The position numbers and the translations under genes are program-made. The notes below the pieces were generated by a model. The model had not been told where the DNA came from. It was given only the letters and a program-made list of their open reading frames with translations, and searched no databases. DNA of 64,000 nucleotides from Streptomonospora alba (GTDB lineage Bacteria > Actinomycetota > Actinomycetes > Streptosporangiales > Streptosporangiaceae), in contig NZ_JROO01000016.1 in NCBI RefSeq assembly GCF_000826685.1, forward strand, positions 1 through 64,000. The letters are read 5' to 3'. Below are positions 8,596-17,424 of this stretch, piece after piece (position 1 is the stretch's first letter; each line of letters starts with the position of its first letter).

Positions 8596-9483
8596 GTGTC
8601 TGTACGACGTGACTGGCGAGCGTCGCTGCTGCTGATGCCGGCGATGCTGTTCTTCACCGTTTTCGCCCTGGGACCGCTGATCGCGGCCCTGTGCCTCAGC
8701 TTCCTGCAGTGGAACGGGATAACCCCGCCGCAGTGGAGCGGACTGGAGAACTGGGGCCGAGCGTTCACCGACCCGGCGACCTTGGACTCCATCAAGTTGA
8801 CGCTGCTGGTGATCGCCCTGTCCTGGCTGATCCAGACCCCGGCGAGCATCCTTCTGGGGGCCTTCCTGGCCGGCTACCAGCGTTACCGGGCCCTCCTGGG
8901 AGTCTTCTACTTCCTGCCGCTGCTGTTCTCAGCCGTGGCGGTAGGGCTCATCTGGCAGGCGATCCTCAGCCCCCAGGGCGCGCTGAACTCGTTGCTGCGC
9001 GCGGCGGGCGCCGACGCGATCACCCAGCCCTGGCTGGGCAGCTCCAGTACCGCGATCTACGCGGTGATCATCGTGATCGCCTGGCAGTTCATCCCGCTGC
9101 ACACCCTGCTCTACCAGGCGGCCGTGCGCCAGATCCCCCAGCAGTTCTACGAGGCCGCACGCATCGACGGGGCGGGAAAGATCCGCCAGTTCGTCTCCGT
9201 CACCCTGCCGCAGCTCAAGTACACCCTCATCACGTCCTCAATCCTCATCGTGAACGGCTCGATCACCTACTTCGACATCGTCTTCGTCCTCACCGGCGGA
9301 GGCCCCGAAGGCTCCACCCGGATCCTGCCGCTGCACATGTACATCACCGCTTTCCAGGAGACCCAGATCGGATACGGAAGTGCGATCGCGATCCTGATGG
9401 TCGTGCTCGGACTCGCCTTGTCCCTCGTCCTGCTCAGGATCTCGGGTTTCTCGCGCATGGAGAGCCAGGCGGAGGGAGCGTAA
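8596..9483 (+). CDS. Carbohydrate ABC transporter permease (MalF/UgpA type)
   Basis: The 295-residue product has six membrane segments and the cytoplasmic EAA loop (EAARIDGAGKIRQFVSVTLP) that docks the ATPase, near residues 190-215. It is the first of two permeases of a CUT1-type sugar importer. GTG 8596 follows GGGGAG and lies 64 bp past the lipoprotein gene. The second permease starts 3 bp after the stop. Confidence 0.92.
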   Translation: MSVRRDWRASLLLMPAMLFFTVFALGPLIAALCLSFLQWNGITPPQWSGLENWGRAFTDPATLDSIKLTLLVIALSWLIQTPASILLGAFLAGYQRYRALLGVFYFLPLLFSAVAVGLIWQAILSPQGALNSLLRAAGADAITQPWLGSSSTAIYAVIIVIAWQFIPLHTLLYQAAVRQIPQQFYEAARIDGAGKIRQFVSVTLPQLKYTLITSSILIVNGSITYFDIVFVLTGGGPEGSTRILPLHMYITAFQETQIGYGSAIAILMVVLGLALSLVLLRISGFSRMESQAEGA

Positions 9484-9486
9484 GCC

Positions 9487-10371
9487 TTGGTACGCACACA
9501 CGGCGGTTCCGCCGCACCGTCCGACGCCTCCGGGCGGCGGGACCCCGGGCGCGGCTCGCGGCGGTCCTTCCCGCTGGTACCGCTGCTGGGGATCGTCTGG
9601 TTCGCGGCGGCGTTCTATCCCGTCTACTACATGTTCATCAGCAGCCTGCGAGAGCGGAGCGACTACCTCGAAGGCAGTCCGTGGCTCCCGCCGCTGCAGC
9701 CGGTGCTGGGCAACTACGCCGAGGTCCTCGGCAGCGGGCTCGCCCTCTACTTCCTCAACAGCCTCTTCGTGGTCACGTTGTCGGTGGCCCTGATCGTCTT
9801 CGTCGGCTTTTTGGCCGCCTACGTGATTGCGCGCATCCCCAGCCGGGCGATACGCGGAGTCTTCACCACCTTTCTGATGGGGCTGGCGATCCCTCTGCAG
9901 GCGGCGATCATCCCCGTCTACCTGCTGATCGTGGAGATGGGGCTCTACGACACCCTTTACGCTCTCATCCCGCCCCAGGTGGCCTTCGGCATCCCGCTGA
10001 CGGTGCTGATCCTGGTGAACTTCATCCGCGACATCCCCAACGAGCTCTTCGACGCGATAAAGCTCGACGGCGGCGGGCATCGGCGGACCCTGCGCAGCCT
10101 GGTCCTGCCGCTTTCGCGGCCGGCTCTGGTCACCGTGGTCATCTACAACGCGCTGCAAGCGTGGAACAACTTCCTGTTCCCGCTGGTCCTGACGCAGAGT
10201 TCGAACGTGCGGACGATCCCGTTGGCCCTGCAGCAGTTCCAGGGCCAGTACGGCGTCGACGTCCCCGGGCTGATGGCCGCGGTGCTCCTGTCCACATTGC
10301 CGATCATCGTCCTCTACATCGTCGCCCGCAGGCAGCTCCTCGGGGGGCTGGCTGCGGGCTTCGGCAGGTGA
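9487..10371 (+). CDS. Carbohydrate ABC transporter permease (MalG/UgpE type)
   Basis: The 294-residue product has a polar N-terminus of about 30 residues, six membrane segments and the EAA-like loop NELFDAIKLDGGGHRRTLRS followed by LVLPLSRPAL. It pairs with the preceding permease. The start is TTG 9487, only 3 bp past the previous stop, with GGAGGGAG at a suitable distance; no ATG or GTG gives a full-length protein with as good a ribosome binding site. No ATPase gene follows, which fits the MsiK-dependent importers of actinomycetes. Confidence 0.9.
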   Translation: MVRTHGGSAAPSDASGRRDPGRGSRRSFPLVPLLGIVWFAAAFYPVYYMFISSLRERSDYLEGSPWLPPLQPVLGNYAEVLGSGLALYFLNSLFVVTLSVALIVFVGFLAAYVIARIPSRAIRGVFTTFLMGLAIPLQAAIIPVYLLIVEMGLYDTLYALIPPQVAFGIPLTVLILVNFIRDIPNELFDAIKLDGGGHRRTLRSLVLPLSRPALVTVVIYNALQAWNNFLFPLVLTQSSNVRTIPLALQQFQGQYGVDVPGLMAAVLLSTLPIIVLYIVARRQLLGGLAAGFGR

Positions 10372-10440
10372 TTCGAACGGGCGGTGCGCCACGGGAACCC
10401 ACGCCCGCGGCGGTCGGCCCACGGTTGAGAGGAGTCGGAT

Positions 10441-11844
10441 TTGACTGGCGACGCCCTGCTGTCCGTCCGCGGATCGACGCTCGTGGACCGCAACGGCGCG
10501 ACTGTCCTCCTGCGCGGCTTCGGCCTCGGCGGGTGGATGAACATGGAGAACTTCATCACCGGATACCCGGCGAACGAGGAGGCGCATCGCGGCTCCATCC
10601 GGCGGGTCCTGGGCGAGGAGAGGTACCGGCTGTTCTTCGAGCGCTTCCTGGAGTACTTCTTCACCGAGGAGGACGCGCGCTACATCGCCTCTCTGGGGCT
10701 CAACCTCGTCCGGCTGCCGATCAACTACCGGCACTTCGAAGACGACATGCGCCCCTTCGAGATCGACGAGACGGGATTTCGCCACTTGGACCGGGTCATC
10801 GACCTGTGCGCCCGCCACGGCGTCTACACGATCATCGACCTGCACGCGCTGCCCGGGTACCAGAACCAGCATTGGCACTCCGACAACCCCACGCACCGAG
10901 CACTGCTGTGGCAGCACAAGCATTTCCAGGACCGCACGGTGCACCTGTGGGAGGCCATCGCCCGCCGCTACCGCGGCAATCCGTGGGTGGCCGGCTACAA
11001 CCCGATCAACGAGCCGGCCGACCCCAGCGAAGAGATGATCATGCCGTTCTACGCGCGGCTGTACGAGGCGATCCGGGCCCAGGATCCCGACCACATCGTC
11101 TTCCTCGAAGGCAACCGCTACTCCCAGGACTTCCACATGTTCGGCGACCCCTGGGAGAACGTCGTCTACACCAACCACGACTACGCGCTCCCGGGCTTCG
11201 TCGACGGCGGCCCCTACCCCGGGGTGAGCCGCGGCACCTACGTCGACCGCGAGGTGCTGGAGCAGACCTTCCGACGGCGCAGCGCCTACATGCTGGAGCG
11301 CGGCCTGCACGTGTGGGTGGGCGAGTTCGGACCCGTCTACACCGGCGATCCCGAGGCCGACGCGATGCGCTACCGCGTACTGCGGGACCAGTTGGAGATC
11401 TACGACCGCTACGGGGCGAGCTGGGCCATCTGGCTCTACAAGGACATCGGGCTCCACGGAGTCGCCTACGCCGCACCCGACTCCCCGTGGATGCGCCGGG
11501 TCGCTCCGATGGTGGAGAAGAAGGCGCGGCTGGGCGCCGACGCCTGGGGCAGCACCGAGCAGGGCGTCACGCAGGTCATGCAGCCGATCCGGGAGCTGTT
11601 CGCACGGGAGTTCCCCGAGTACGCGCCGTTCCCCTTCGGTGCCTCGCGCGACATCCAGGAGCTGGTACGGCACATCCTGCTGTCGGAGCCGATGGTGGAC
11701 GAGTTCGCGGAGCTCTTCCGCGGGGTCACCGAAGAGGAGATCGACATGCTGATGCGCTCTTTCCTGTTCGAGAACTGCCGCCTACGCACCCCGCTGGCCG
11801 AGGTCCTGTCCGAGCACGCGGGAACCGCCGCGCACAGCGGGTAG
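10441..11844 (+). CDS. Intracellular GH5 glycoside hydrolase
   Basis: The 467-residue product is a glycoside hydrolase family 5 (cellulase-fold) enzyme. It opens with RGFGLGGWMNMENFI, the usual strand-1 motif, then LVRLPINYRHFE. The acid/base is Glu191 in YNPINEPAD and the nucleophile is Glu295 in WVGEFGP, the two family catalytic positions. There is no signal peptide, so it acts in the cytoplasm on sugars brought in by the ABC importer encoded just upstream. The C-terminal ~100 residues (LFAREFPEYAPFPFGASRDI onward) are extra to a bare GH5 barrel. TTG 10441 follows GAGAGGAG. Exo-beta-glucanase, beta-glucosidase or a related activity is possible; the exact substrate is not decided by the sequence. 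Confidence 0.88.
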   Translation: MTGDALLSVRGSTLVDRNGATVLLRGFGLGGWMNMENFITGYPANEEAHRGSIRRVLGEERYRLFFERFLEYFFTEEDARYIASLGLNLVRLPINYRHFEDDMRPFEIDETGFRHLDRVIDLCARHGVYTIIDLHALPGYQNQHWHSDNPTHRALLWQHKHFQDRTVHLWEAIARRYRGNPWVAGYNPINEPADPSEEMIMPFYARLYEAIRAQDPDHIVFLEGNRYSQDFHMFGDPWENVVYTNHDYALPGFVDGGPYPGVSRGTYVDREVLEQTFRRRSAYMLERGLHVWVGEFGPVYTGDPEADAMRYRVLRDQLEIYDRYGASWAIWLYKDIGLHGVAYAAPDSPWMRRVAPMVEKKARLGADAWGSTEQGVTQVMQPIRELFAREFPEYAPFPFGASRDIQELVRHILLSEPMVDEFAELFRGVTEEEIDMLMRSFLFENCRLRTPLAEVLSEHAGTAAHSG

Positions 11845-12079
11845 GCCGCGGGCGGCTCCCGGCGATCGCGGCGCTTCTCGGGCCTGTCCGGTATCGGCAC
11901 GTCGCCAGGTCGGGCAGCCACCGCATCCGAGGGCTCGCCACGTGGTCACTGCCGCTCATCCTCGGGCCGCCGCTCGGCGTGATCACCGCGCTGCTCGGCA
12001 CCCCCGTGTTCGTCGTCCGTTCAGCGGATGGGGGCCGACTCCGTCGCCCCAGGCACCGGTGCTCCACTATCCTTCCATC

Positions 12080-12094
12080 CGAAAACGGTTATCA
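12080..12094. promoter_or_regulatory. Possible Zur-like operator overlapping the start region
   Basis: CGAAAACGGTTATCA (12080-12094); its complement TGATAACCGTTTTCG departs from the palindrome TGAAAAC-N-GTTTTCA at two positions. That palindrome resembles actinobacterial zinc-uptake-regulator boxes. TTATCATT here could also be the -10 of a near-leaderless promoter. Assignment rests on resemblance only. Confidence 0.35.
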
Positions 12095-12101
12095 TTGCAC
12101 A

Positions 12102-12938
12102 ATGTCTGATACGCGAGAAGACGGCGACTCCATCGCGCGAGGGTTCGACGCCGCCGCGGCCGAATTCACCTCGTTGGGCGAGCACCTGTGGGGGCCCATC
12201 GGAGAGGCGCTGGTCGCGGTGGCCTCTCCCCAACCTGGCGAACGCGTCCTGGACGCATGCTGCGGAACCGGCGCCTCGGCCGTTCCCGCGGCACAGCGGG
12301 TAGGCCCCGACGGGGTCGTGGACGCTGTCGACGTCTCCGCTCCGATGATCACCGAACTCCGTGCACGCGCGGCGCACCTGCCCCAACTACGCACCCACCG
12401 CCTCGACATCACCGCCTGGGACGGCGGTGGCCCTCCCGGATACGACGTCGTGCAGTCCGGCCTGGGGATCTTCTTCCTTCCGGATATGACGGCCGGAACC
12501 GAGGGCTTGATCGCGATGGCGCGTCCGGGAGGACGAGTCGCGTTCGCCATCTGGCGAGGAGACGCGATGGCGGCCGCCGGACGCCAACTGAACCGTGCGG
12601 TGGCCGCGGTCACCGGGGGTGAGGAGGCTCCGCCGAGGAAGCCGTACCTGATCGACCGCATCAACCAGCCCGAGTGCTTCGCCCAGTGGCTGGGCCGGCG
12701 TGGTCTGAGCGATGTGAACGTCGCCGTCAACGAGCGCAGCCTGACGATGGACCCCGACCTCGCCTGGTTGGTGATCCTCGGCTCCGGGTTCCGCAGGGCG
12801 CTGGCGCAGCTCCCGGACGACGCCGTCGCATCGGTGCGTGAACGCTACCTCTCGTTGCTCGACGAGGAAGGCATCGACGCCCTGGACGCCACCACGCTGA
12901 TCGGATCGGGCACCACACCCGCAGCCCCGAACCCGTGA
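12102..12938 (+). CDS. Class I SAM-dependent methyltransferase
   Basis: The 278-residue product has a UbiE-like Rossmann methyltransferase domain at about residues 20-190. Motif I is VLDACCGTGASAVPAA near 48-63, an acidic end of strand 2 is at DAVDVS, and GYDVVQSGLGIFFLPD followed by RPGGRVAFAIWRG are typical later motifs. It is cytoplasmic; the substrate is unknown. ATG 12102 lies about ten bases past a TATCAT-like -10 with no ribosome binding site, so the mRNA may be leaderless. The A/T-rich site just upstream resembles a Zur box. Confidence 0.85.
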   Translation: MSDTREDGDSIARGFDAAAAEFTSLGEHLWGPIGEALVAVASPQPGERVLDACCGTGASAVPAAQRVGPDGVVDAVDVSAPMITELRARAAHLPQLRTHRLDITAWDGGGPPGYDVVQSGLGIFFLPDMTAGTEGLIAMARPGGRVAFAIWRGDAMAAAGRQLNRAVAAVTGGEEAPPRKPYLIDRINQPECFAQWLGRRGLSDVNVAVNERSLTMDPDLAWLVILGSGFRRALAQLPDDAVASVRERYLSLLDEEGIDALDATTLIGSGTTPAAPNP

Positions 12939-12967
12939 GAAGCGCCGGTCGGCCGAGGGCCGGGCGG

Positions 12968-13312
12968 TTATGCGCCACCGGTGGCGGGCGCGCCCTCGTC
13001 GGCGACCTCGAACTCCAACTCCAGCAGCGCCGAACTCAGGCTCTTGCCGTGGGCGTCAAGGAACAGGGAGGTGGTGACCGTGTCGTCGGCTGCCCGGGGG
13101 CAGACGAAGATCAGCGCCGGGAGGTTGTCCAGCCGGTGGCGGACCACGTCGCCCGCGATGCGCTCCGCCAGGTGATCGGCGACCCGCTCCGGGGTCAGCG
13201 CAGAACACAGCAGCGGGTACCGGGCAGGCTCGTAGGGGATCACCGCGACGGTGATCAGGTTGCCCTTGTCCCCCGCCCGGGCGTGGGCGAGGTCGTACAG
13301 CCGGATGTTCAT
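12968..13312 (-). CDS. AtuA-like C-terminal domain protein
   Basis: The 114-residue product starts MNIRLYDLAHARAGDKGNLI and matches the ferredoxin-fold domain (DUF4387-like) that is usually encoded next to, or fused to the C-terminus of, AtuA/DUF1446 proteins. LYDLAHARAGDKGN is the recognisable core. Its ATG overlaps the AtuA stop by 4 bp (ATGA), so the two are translationally coupled and probably form one complex. It ends 30 bp from the convergent methyltransferase gene. Confidence 0.85.
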   Translation of the reverse strand: MNIRLYDLAHARAGDKGNLITVAVIPYEPARYPLLCSALTPERVADHLAERIAGDVVRHRLDNLPALIFVCPRAADDTVTTSLFLDAHGKSLSSALLELEFEVADEGAPATGGA

Positions 13313-14646
13313 TCCGCAGCGTTCCCCTCGAAGACGACGACGCCTGTCTCCACCCGCTCGCGCGGAACGGTCGTGGAGAGCACACCCACCACCTCGGTGG
13401 TGCCCACACGCAGCCCGCCGCCGCCCGCGGGACCGGAGGTGTACAGGGCGCTCACCTCCTCCCCCACCGCCTCGGCCGCCGCCTGGCTGCCCGCCAGTCC
13501 CGCGACGCGCAGGCGGCACTCGTAGGGTTGGGCGCCCTCGGCCAGCGCTTCGCCGTGCAGCGCGCTGTGCCCGACGACGTCGGCCCGCAGCCGCGGCAGC
13601 GCATCGCCGAGCCGCTCGCGCACGATCTCGGCGGCCAGCCGGGCCCGGTCGAGCGCGCCGCGGCCGGCGTAGGAGATCTCCCCTTCGCCGCGGAAACCCG
13701 CCCGGTAGCCGACGCTGACTTTCAGCTCCTGGGGACGGTTCCGGCCGCGCGCGCCGCGTACGGCGACCCGGTCGCCCCCATGGTCACTCACCTCCACCGC
13801 ACTGATGTCCAGCGACACGTCGGGCGTCAGGTAGGCGCGCGGATCGGTGACCTCGTAGGTGAGCTGCTCGGCCACGGTCATCCGGTCCACCCGGCCCCCG
13901 GTGCCGGGCGGCTTGGTGATGACGGCGCCGCCCTGCCGGCCCACTTCGGCGATCGGATAGCCCAGCCGCGCCAGGCCGGGCACCGGTTTGCGCCCCGGGT
14001 CGGCGAAGTAGCCCCCGGTGACCTGCCCGGCGCATTCCAGCAGGTGACCCACGAGTGTGCCCGCGGCCATCCGCTCCCAGTCGTCGGCCTCCCAATCCAG
14101 GAGGTGGGCCAGCGGCGCCAGGAACAGGGAGGGGTCGGCCGCCCGTCCGGCGATCACCACGGGCGCCGGCCCCCGCAGCGCCGGAAGCAGCGCATCGGCG
14201 CCGATGTAGGCGTTGGCCGAGACGATCTCGCCGTGGGACTCCAGCGGCGCACCGTCCTCCCAGGCCGGGGCCGACAGGTCGACGCGGTCCAGCACGTCGT
14301 CGCCGGTGACCGCCGCGGCCGTGGTGGGCACGCCCAGTTCCGCGCCCAGAGCCCGCACCATGCGGGCGGCCTCGACGGGGTCGGCGGCGCCGGCGTTGGT
14401 GACCAGGCGGGTGCCGGTGCGGTTCAGCGGTTCCAGCAGCGCCGACATGCGCTTGCGCAGCATGGGGTCGTAGCCGCCGCGCGGGTCCGACAGTTTGCGC
14501 AGCGCGGCCAGCGAGACGGTGCGCTCGCCCAGGCACTCCAGGGCGATGACGTCCAGTCCCCCGCGGTCGACCAGGTCGACCGCGGGTTCGATCCGGTCGG
14601 CGGCGAACCCCGCGCCGCAGCCGATCCGGGCTTGTGTGCTGCTCAC
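13309..14646 (-). CDS. AtuA family protein (DUF1446)
   Basis: The 445-residue product is an AtuA/DUF1446 protein: IGCGAGFAADRIEPAVDLVD at the start, LGERTVSLAALRKL, TRLVTNAGAADPVEAARMVR, GEIVSANAYIGADALLPALR, VVIAGRAADPSLFLAPL and LLECAGQVTGGYFADPG. AtuA was named in Pseudomonas acyclic terpene utilisation, but the biochemical role is not settled and many homologues sit with carboxylate transporters, as here. GTG 14646 is preceded by GGGGGAA. The CitMHS gene lies 94 bp upstream on the same strand, and the AtuA-like partner overlaps downstream. Together they suggest uptake and breakdown of a di- or tricarboxylic or hydroxy acid (inference). Confidence 0.88.
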   Translation of the reverse strand: MSSTQARIGCGAGFAADRIEPAVDLVDRGGLDVIALECLGERTVSLAALRKLSDPRGGYDPMLRKRMSALLEPLNRTGTRLVTNAGAADPVEAARMVRALGAELGVPTTAAAVTGDDVLDRVDLSAPAWEDGAPLESHGEIVSANAYIGADALLPALRGPAPVVIAGRAADPSLFLAPLAHLLDWEADDWERMAAGTLVGHLLECAGQVTGGYFADPGRKPVPGLARLGYPIAEVGRQGGAVITKPPGTGGRVDRMTVAEQLTYEVTDPRAYLTPDVSLDISAVEVSDHGGDRVAVRGARGRNRPQELKVSVGYRAGFRGEGEISYAGRGALDRARLAAEIVRERLGDALPRLRADVVGHSALHGEALAEGAQPYECRLRVAGLAGSQAAAEAVGEEVSALYTSGPAGGGGLRVGTTEVVGVLSTTVPRERVETGVVVFEGNAAE

Positions 14647-14740
14647 GTGTCCGTGTTCCCCCGTCGGTCGTCGTGGTGGTGGGCCGCCGCCTGCCGTTGC
14701 GGTGCCGAAGCCGGCTCCGCTGCCGGGTTTCGCGTCGGTG

Positions 14741-16159
14741 TCACCCCGTCCACAGCGGGATGGCGCCGGTCAGCGCGGCGGCGGCCAGCACGATGATGCC
14801 CACCAGCCACGCCCAGGGCAGCAGGAAGCGGATGTGGCGGCCGATCGAGACACCCGCCAGTCCCGTGAGGAGGTAGAAGGACCCGGTGAGCGGGCTGATG
14901 GGAAAGCCGACCGTCTCCTCGCCCGTGATGGAGGCCTGGGCGATGGCGCTCGCGGGCACGCCGAAGGTGTCGCCGACGGCGGTGAGCACCGGCATCACCG
15001 CGAAGTAGTAGGCGTCGGGGCCGAAGAGCAGGCTCAGCGGCACGGCGAACACTCCGACCACCAGTGGGAGCGCCGGACCGACGGCGTCGGGCATGGCGCC
15101 GGTGAGCGCCGTGGCCATCGCGTCGATCATGCCGCTTTCCTCCATGACGCCGAGGAAGACCCCCGCCGCCAGCAGCGTGCTGGCCATCAGGACGGCGCCT
15201 TGGGCGTGGGCGTTGATGCGGTCGGTCTGGGCCTTGAGGCCGGTGTAGTTCAGCGGCAGCGCGAGCACCAGGGCGAGCATGAACACCAGCTCGGGCGGCA
15301 GCAGACCGGAGATCAGCACCGCGACGGTGGCCGCGGTGAGGGTGACGTTGATCCAGAACAGCCGCGGGCGGCGCAGCGCGGCCTCTTCGGCGGAGAGTTC
15401 TCCACCGCTGTCGGCGGGCGCGGCGGCTTCGTCGCTGTCCTGCTCGCCGGCCGCGGCCGGGTCGGTGTCGCGGGTGCCGTCCGCTGCCTCTTCGCCGGAG
15501 CCTCCGGCGGGCGCCTTCGCGGGCCGGCGGTCCGCCGGGGCCGAGGCGAGGCGGGTCTTCTCCCTGCGTCCCAGCAGATAGGCGACGGCCAGGCAGGCGG
15601 CGATCCCCGTCAGCTGGGCCGGGATGAGCGGGGCCCACAGGGCGTTGGCGTCGATTCCGGTCGCCGAGGCGGCGCGGGCGGTGGGGCCGCCCCAGGGCAT
15701 CATGTTCATGATCCCCGCGCCCAGGCCGGTCAGCGCCGCCAGCACCAGTCGGCGCATCCCCAGGGCGTCGTAAAGCGGCAGCATGGCCGGGACCGTGATG
15801 AGGAAGGTGGTCGCGCCGGCGCCGTCGAGGTGCGTGAGCATAGCGAGCACCACGGTGGCAAGCGCGATGGTCACCGGGTTGCGGCCGGCGAAGCCCAGGA
15901 CGCGACGCACCACGGGGTCGAAGAGCCCGGCGTCGCGCATCACGCCGAAATAGAGGATGGCGAAGACGAACATCGCGGTGGTGCCGGCGACGCCGGAGAT
16001 CCCGGTCGCGGCGAACTCGCCGATCTCGGCCGGGGAGAAGCCGGCGATCAGTGCCGCGGCCACCGGCGCCCCGACGAGCGCGACGACGGCCGAGACGCGG
16101 TTGGACAAAAGGAGTGCCAGTACGGTCGCGATGGCCGCGAACCCCGTTGCGGTGAGCAT
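14741..16159 (-). CDS. CitMHS family carboxylate transporter
   Basis: The 472-residue product starts MLTATGFAAIATVLALLLSN and has about 11-12 membrane segments with family motifs GISGVAGTTAMFVFAILYFG, THLDGAGATTFLITVPAMLP and NMMPWGGPTARAASATG. A hydrophilic loop of about 70 residues near 195-265, rich in Ala, Pro and acidic residues, separates the two halves. CitMHS proteins move citrate or related acids, often as metal complexes, with protons. The frame is open 21 codons further upstream, but ATG 16159 follows AAAGGATC and begins directly with a membrane segment. It is divergent from the LysR gene. Confidence 0.9.
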   Translation of the reverse strand: MLTATGFAAIATVLALLLSNRVSAVVALVGAPVAAALIAGFSPAEIGEFAATGISGVAGTTAMFVFAILYFGVMRDAGLFDPVVRRVLGFAGRNPVTIALATVVLAMLTHLDGAGATTFLITVPAMLPLYDALGMRRLVLAALTGLGAGIMNMMPWGGPTARAASATGIDANALWAPLIPAQLTGIAACLAVAYLLGRREKTRLASAPADRRPAKAPAGGSGEEAADGTRDTDPAAAGEQDSDEAAAPADSGGELSAEEAALRRPRLFWINVTLTAATVAVLISGLLPPELVFMLALVLALPLNYTGLKAQTDRINAHAQGAVLMASTLLAAGVFLGVMEESGMIDAMATALTGAMPDAVGPALPLVVGVFAVPLSLLFGPDAYYFAVMPVLTAVGDTFGVPASAIAQASITGEETVGFPISPLTGSFYLLTGLAGVSIGRHIRFLLPWAWLVGIIVLAAAALTGAIPLWTG

Positions 16160-16284
16160 GTGGACGATCCTTTGCGCAGGCGGCCGGGGGGTGAAGTGCC
16201 TCACGTGGCGCTGGCCGCTCATGCTTTCAACGTCTGCGGTTGCGCGTCCAACATCGATCCGGCAAGGATCTATGCTCGGGGTGC

Positions 16285-17211
16285 ATGGATCTGACCTTTC
16301 GTCAACTGCGCGTCTACGCCGCCGTGGCCCGCGCGGAGAGCTTCACCGCCGCTGCGACGGAGCTGCGGGTGGCGCAATCGTCGCTCAGCCGCACCGTGCT
16401 GGAGCTGGAACGCACCTTGGGCGTGCGGCTGTTCGACCGCACCACCCGGCGGATGCGCCGCACGCCCGAGGGCGAGCAGCTGCTGGAGTCGGCCGAACGC
16501 GTTCTGGCCGCTCACCGCGCGGAGATGGCCGCGCTGGAGCACTACCTGGCGGGCGAGCGCGGCGTGGTGACCATCGCGACGCTGCCCTCGGTCGCCGCGG
16601 CGCTGCTGCCGCCGGTCATCGCACGGTTCCGCGAGCAGCGGCCCGACATCGCGGTGCGCATCCTCGACGGGATGTCGGAGACCGCCCTGGAGAGGCTCGC
16701 CTCGGGCGAGGCCGATCTGGCCATCACGGCCGCACAAGGGCTGCCCGAGGGTCTGCGCGCCCGTCCTCTGGCCGAGGACCGATTCTTCGCGGTGCTGCCT
16801 CCCGCCCACGCGCTGGCCGGAGAGGCCGAACTGGGCTGGGCCGACTTCAGTGGCGAGCAGTTCATCGCCGTGGGCGCCGACTCCAGTGTGCGGGCCGGCA
16901 CCGACCGCGCCTTCGCCGAGGCGGCCGTGCGTCCCGCGGGCGTCACCGAGGCGGGCAACGTCTCCACGGTGGGCGGCCTGCTGGCGGCGGGCCTGGGCGT
17001 CTCGGCGATGCCGGCGCTGGTCGAGGTGCTGATGAGCTTCGCCGACTACGTTCGCCTCCCGCTGGTCCGTCCGGTTCTGGACCGGCGGCTCAGCGTGGTG
17101 CTGCCGCGCGAACGCCGCGTACCCCCGCCCGCCCGCGGCTTTCTGGACTGCCTGCGCGGCCTGCGCGAGGAGCACCACCCGCTTCCGGCCGACGTGCGCT
17201 GGGTGGGCTGA
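16285..17211 (+). CDS. LysR family transcriptional regulator
   Basis: The 308-residue product has the LysR winged HTH at residues 1-60 (MDLTFRQLRVYAAVARAESF, AATELRVAQSSLSRTVLELE, LGVRLFDRTTRRM) and a periplasmic-binding-protein-like effector domain from about 90 (GVVTIATLPSVAAALLPPVI). It is divergent from the CitMHS/AtuA genes with 125 bp between starts, the classic LysR arrangement, so it probably controls them in response to the transported acid. ATG 16285 is 8 bp past a TATGCT-like -10, so the mRNA may be nearly leaderless. A hairpin follows the stop. Confidence 0.92.
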   Translation: MDLTFRQLRVYAAVARAESFTAAATELRVAQSSLSRTVLELERTLGVRLFDRTTRRMRRTPEGEQLLESAERVLAAHRAEMAALEHYLAGERGVVTIATLPSVAAALLPPVIARFREQRPDIAVRILDGMSETALERLASGEADLAITAAQGLPEGLRARPLAEDRFFAVLPPAHALAGEAELGWADFSGEQFIAVGADSSVRAGTDRAFAEAAVRPAGVTEAGNVSTVGGLLAAGLGVSAMPALVEVLMSFADYVRLPLVRPVLDRRLSVVLPRERRVPPPARGFLDCLRGLREEHHPLPADVRWVG

Positions 17212-17228
17212 GCCCTTCGCGCAGGCGC

Positions 17229-17252
17229 GCCCCGCTCGCCTGGGAGCGGGGC
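17229..17252. terminator. Hairpin after the LysR gene
   Basis: GCCCCGCTC (17229-17237) pairs with GAGCGGGGC (17244-17252) around a 6-nt loop, 18 bases past the LysR stop. Confidence 0.7.
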
Positions 17253-17424
17253 CGCGGGACCGGAGGCGCAAGCGTCGCTGAGCGCAGCGGAGGGCGGCGG
17301 AGGGCGCCGGAGGCAACGCCCTCGGCGGACGGGTACACGGACCGGCACGGACCACGCGGGGGCGGACCCGCTGCGGCGAGGGCCCGGCAGGTCATAGGCC
17401 CGCGCCGCAGCGGTCACACGGACC

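Noticed and set aside
9238-11673. 811-codon open frame on the - strand
   Set aside because: It lies antisense to the permease and GH5 genes, is rich in Asp/His/Gln/Val shadow composition and matches nothing; the + strand genes are clear.
8691-12101. Long + frame upstream of the methyltransferase, 1415 codons in all
   Set aside because: Only the last 278 codons are protein-like. The rest is the shifted frame of the permeases and GH5 genes.
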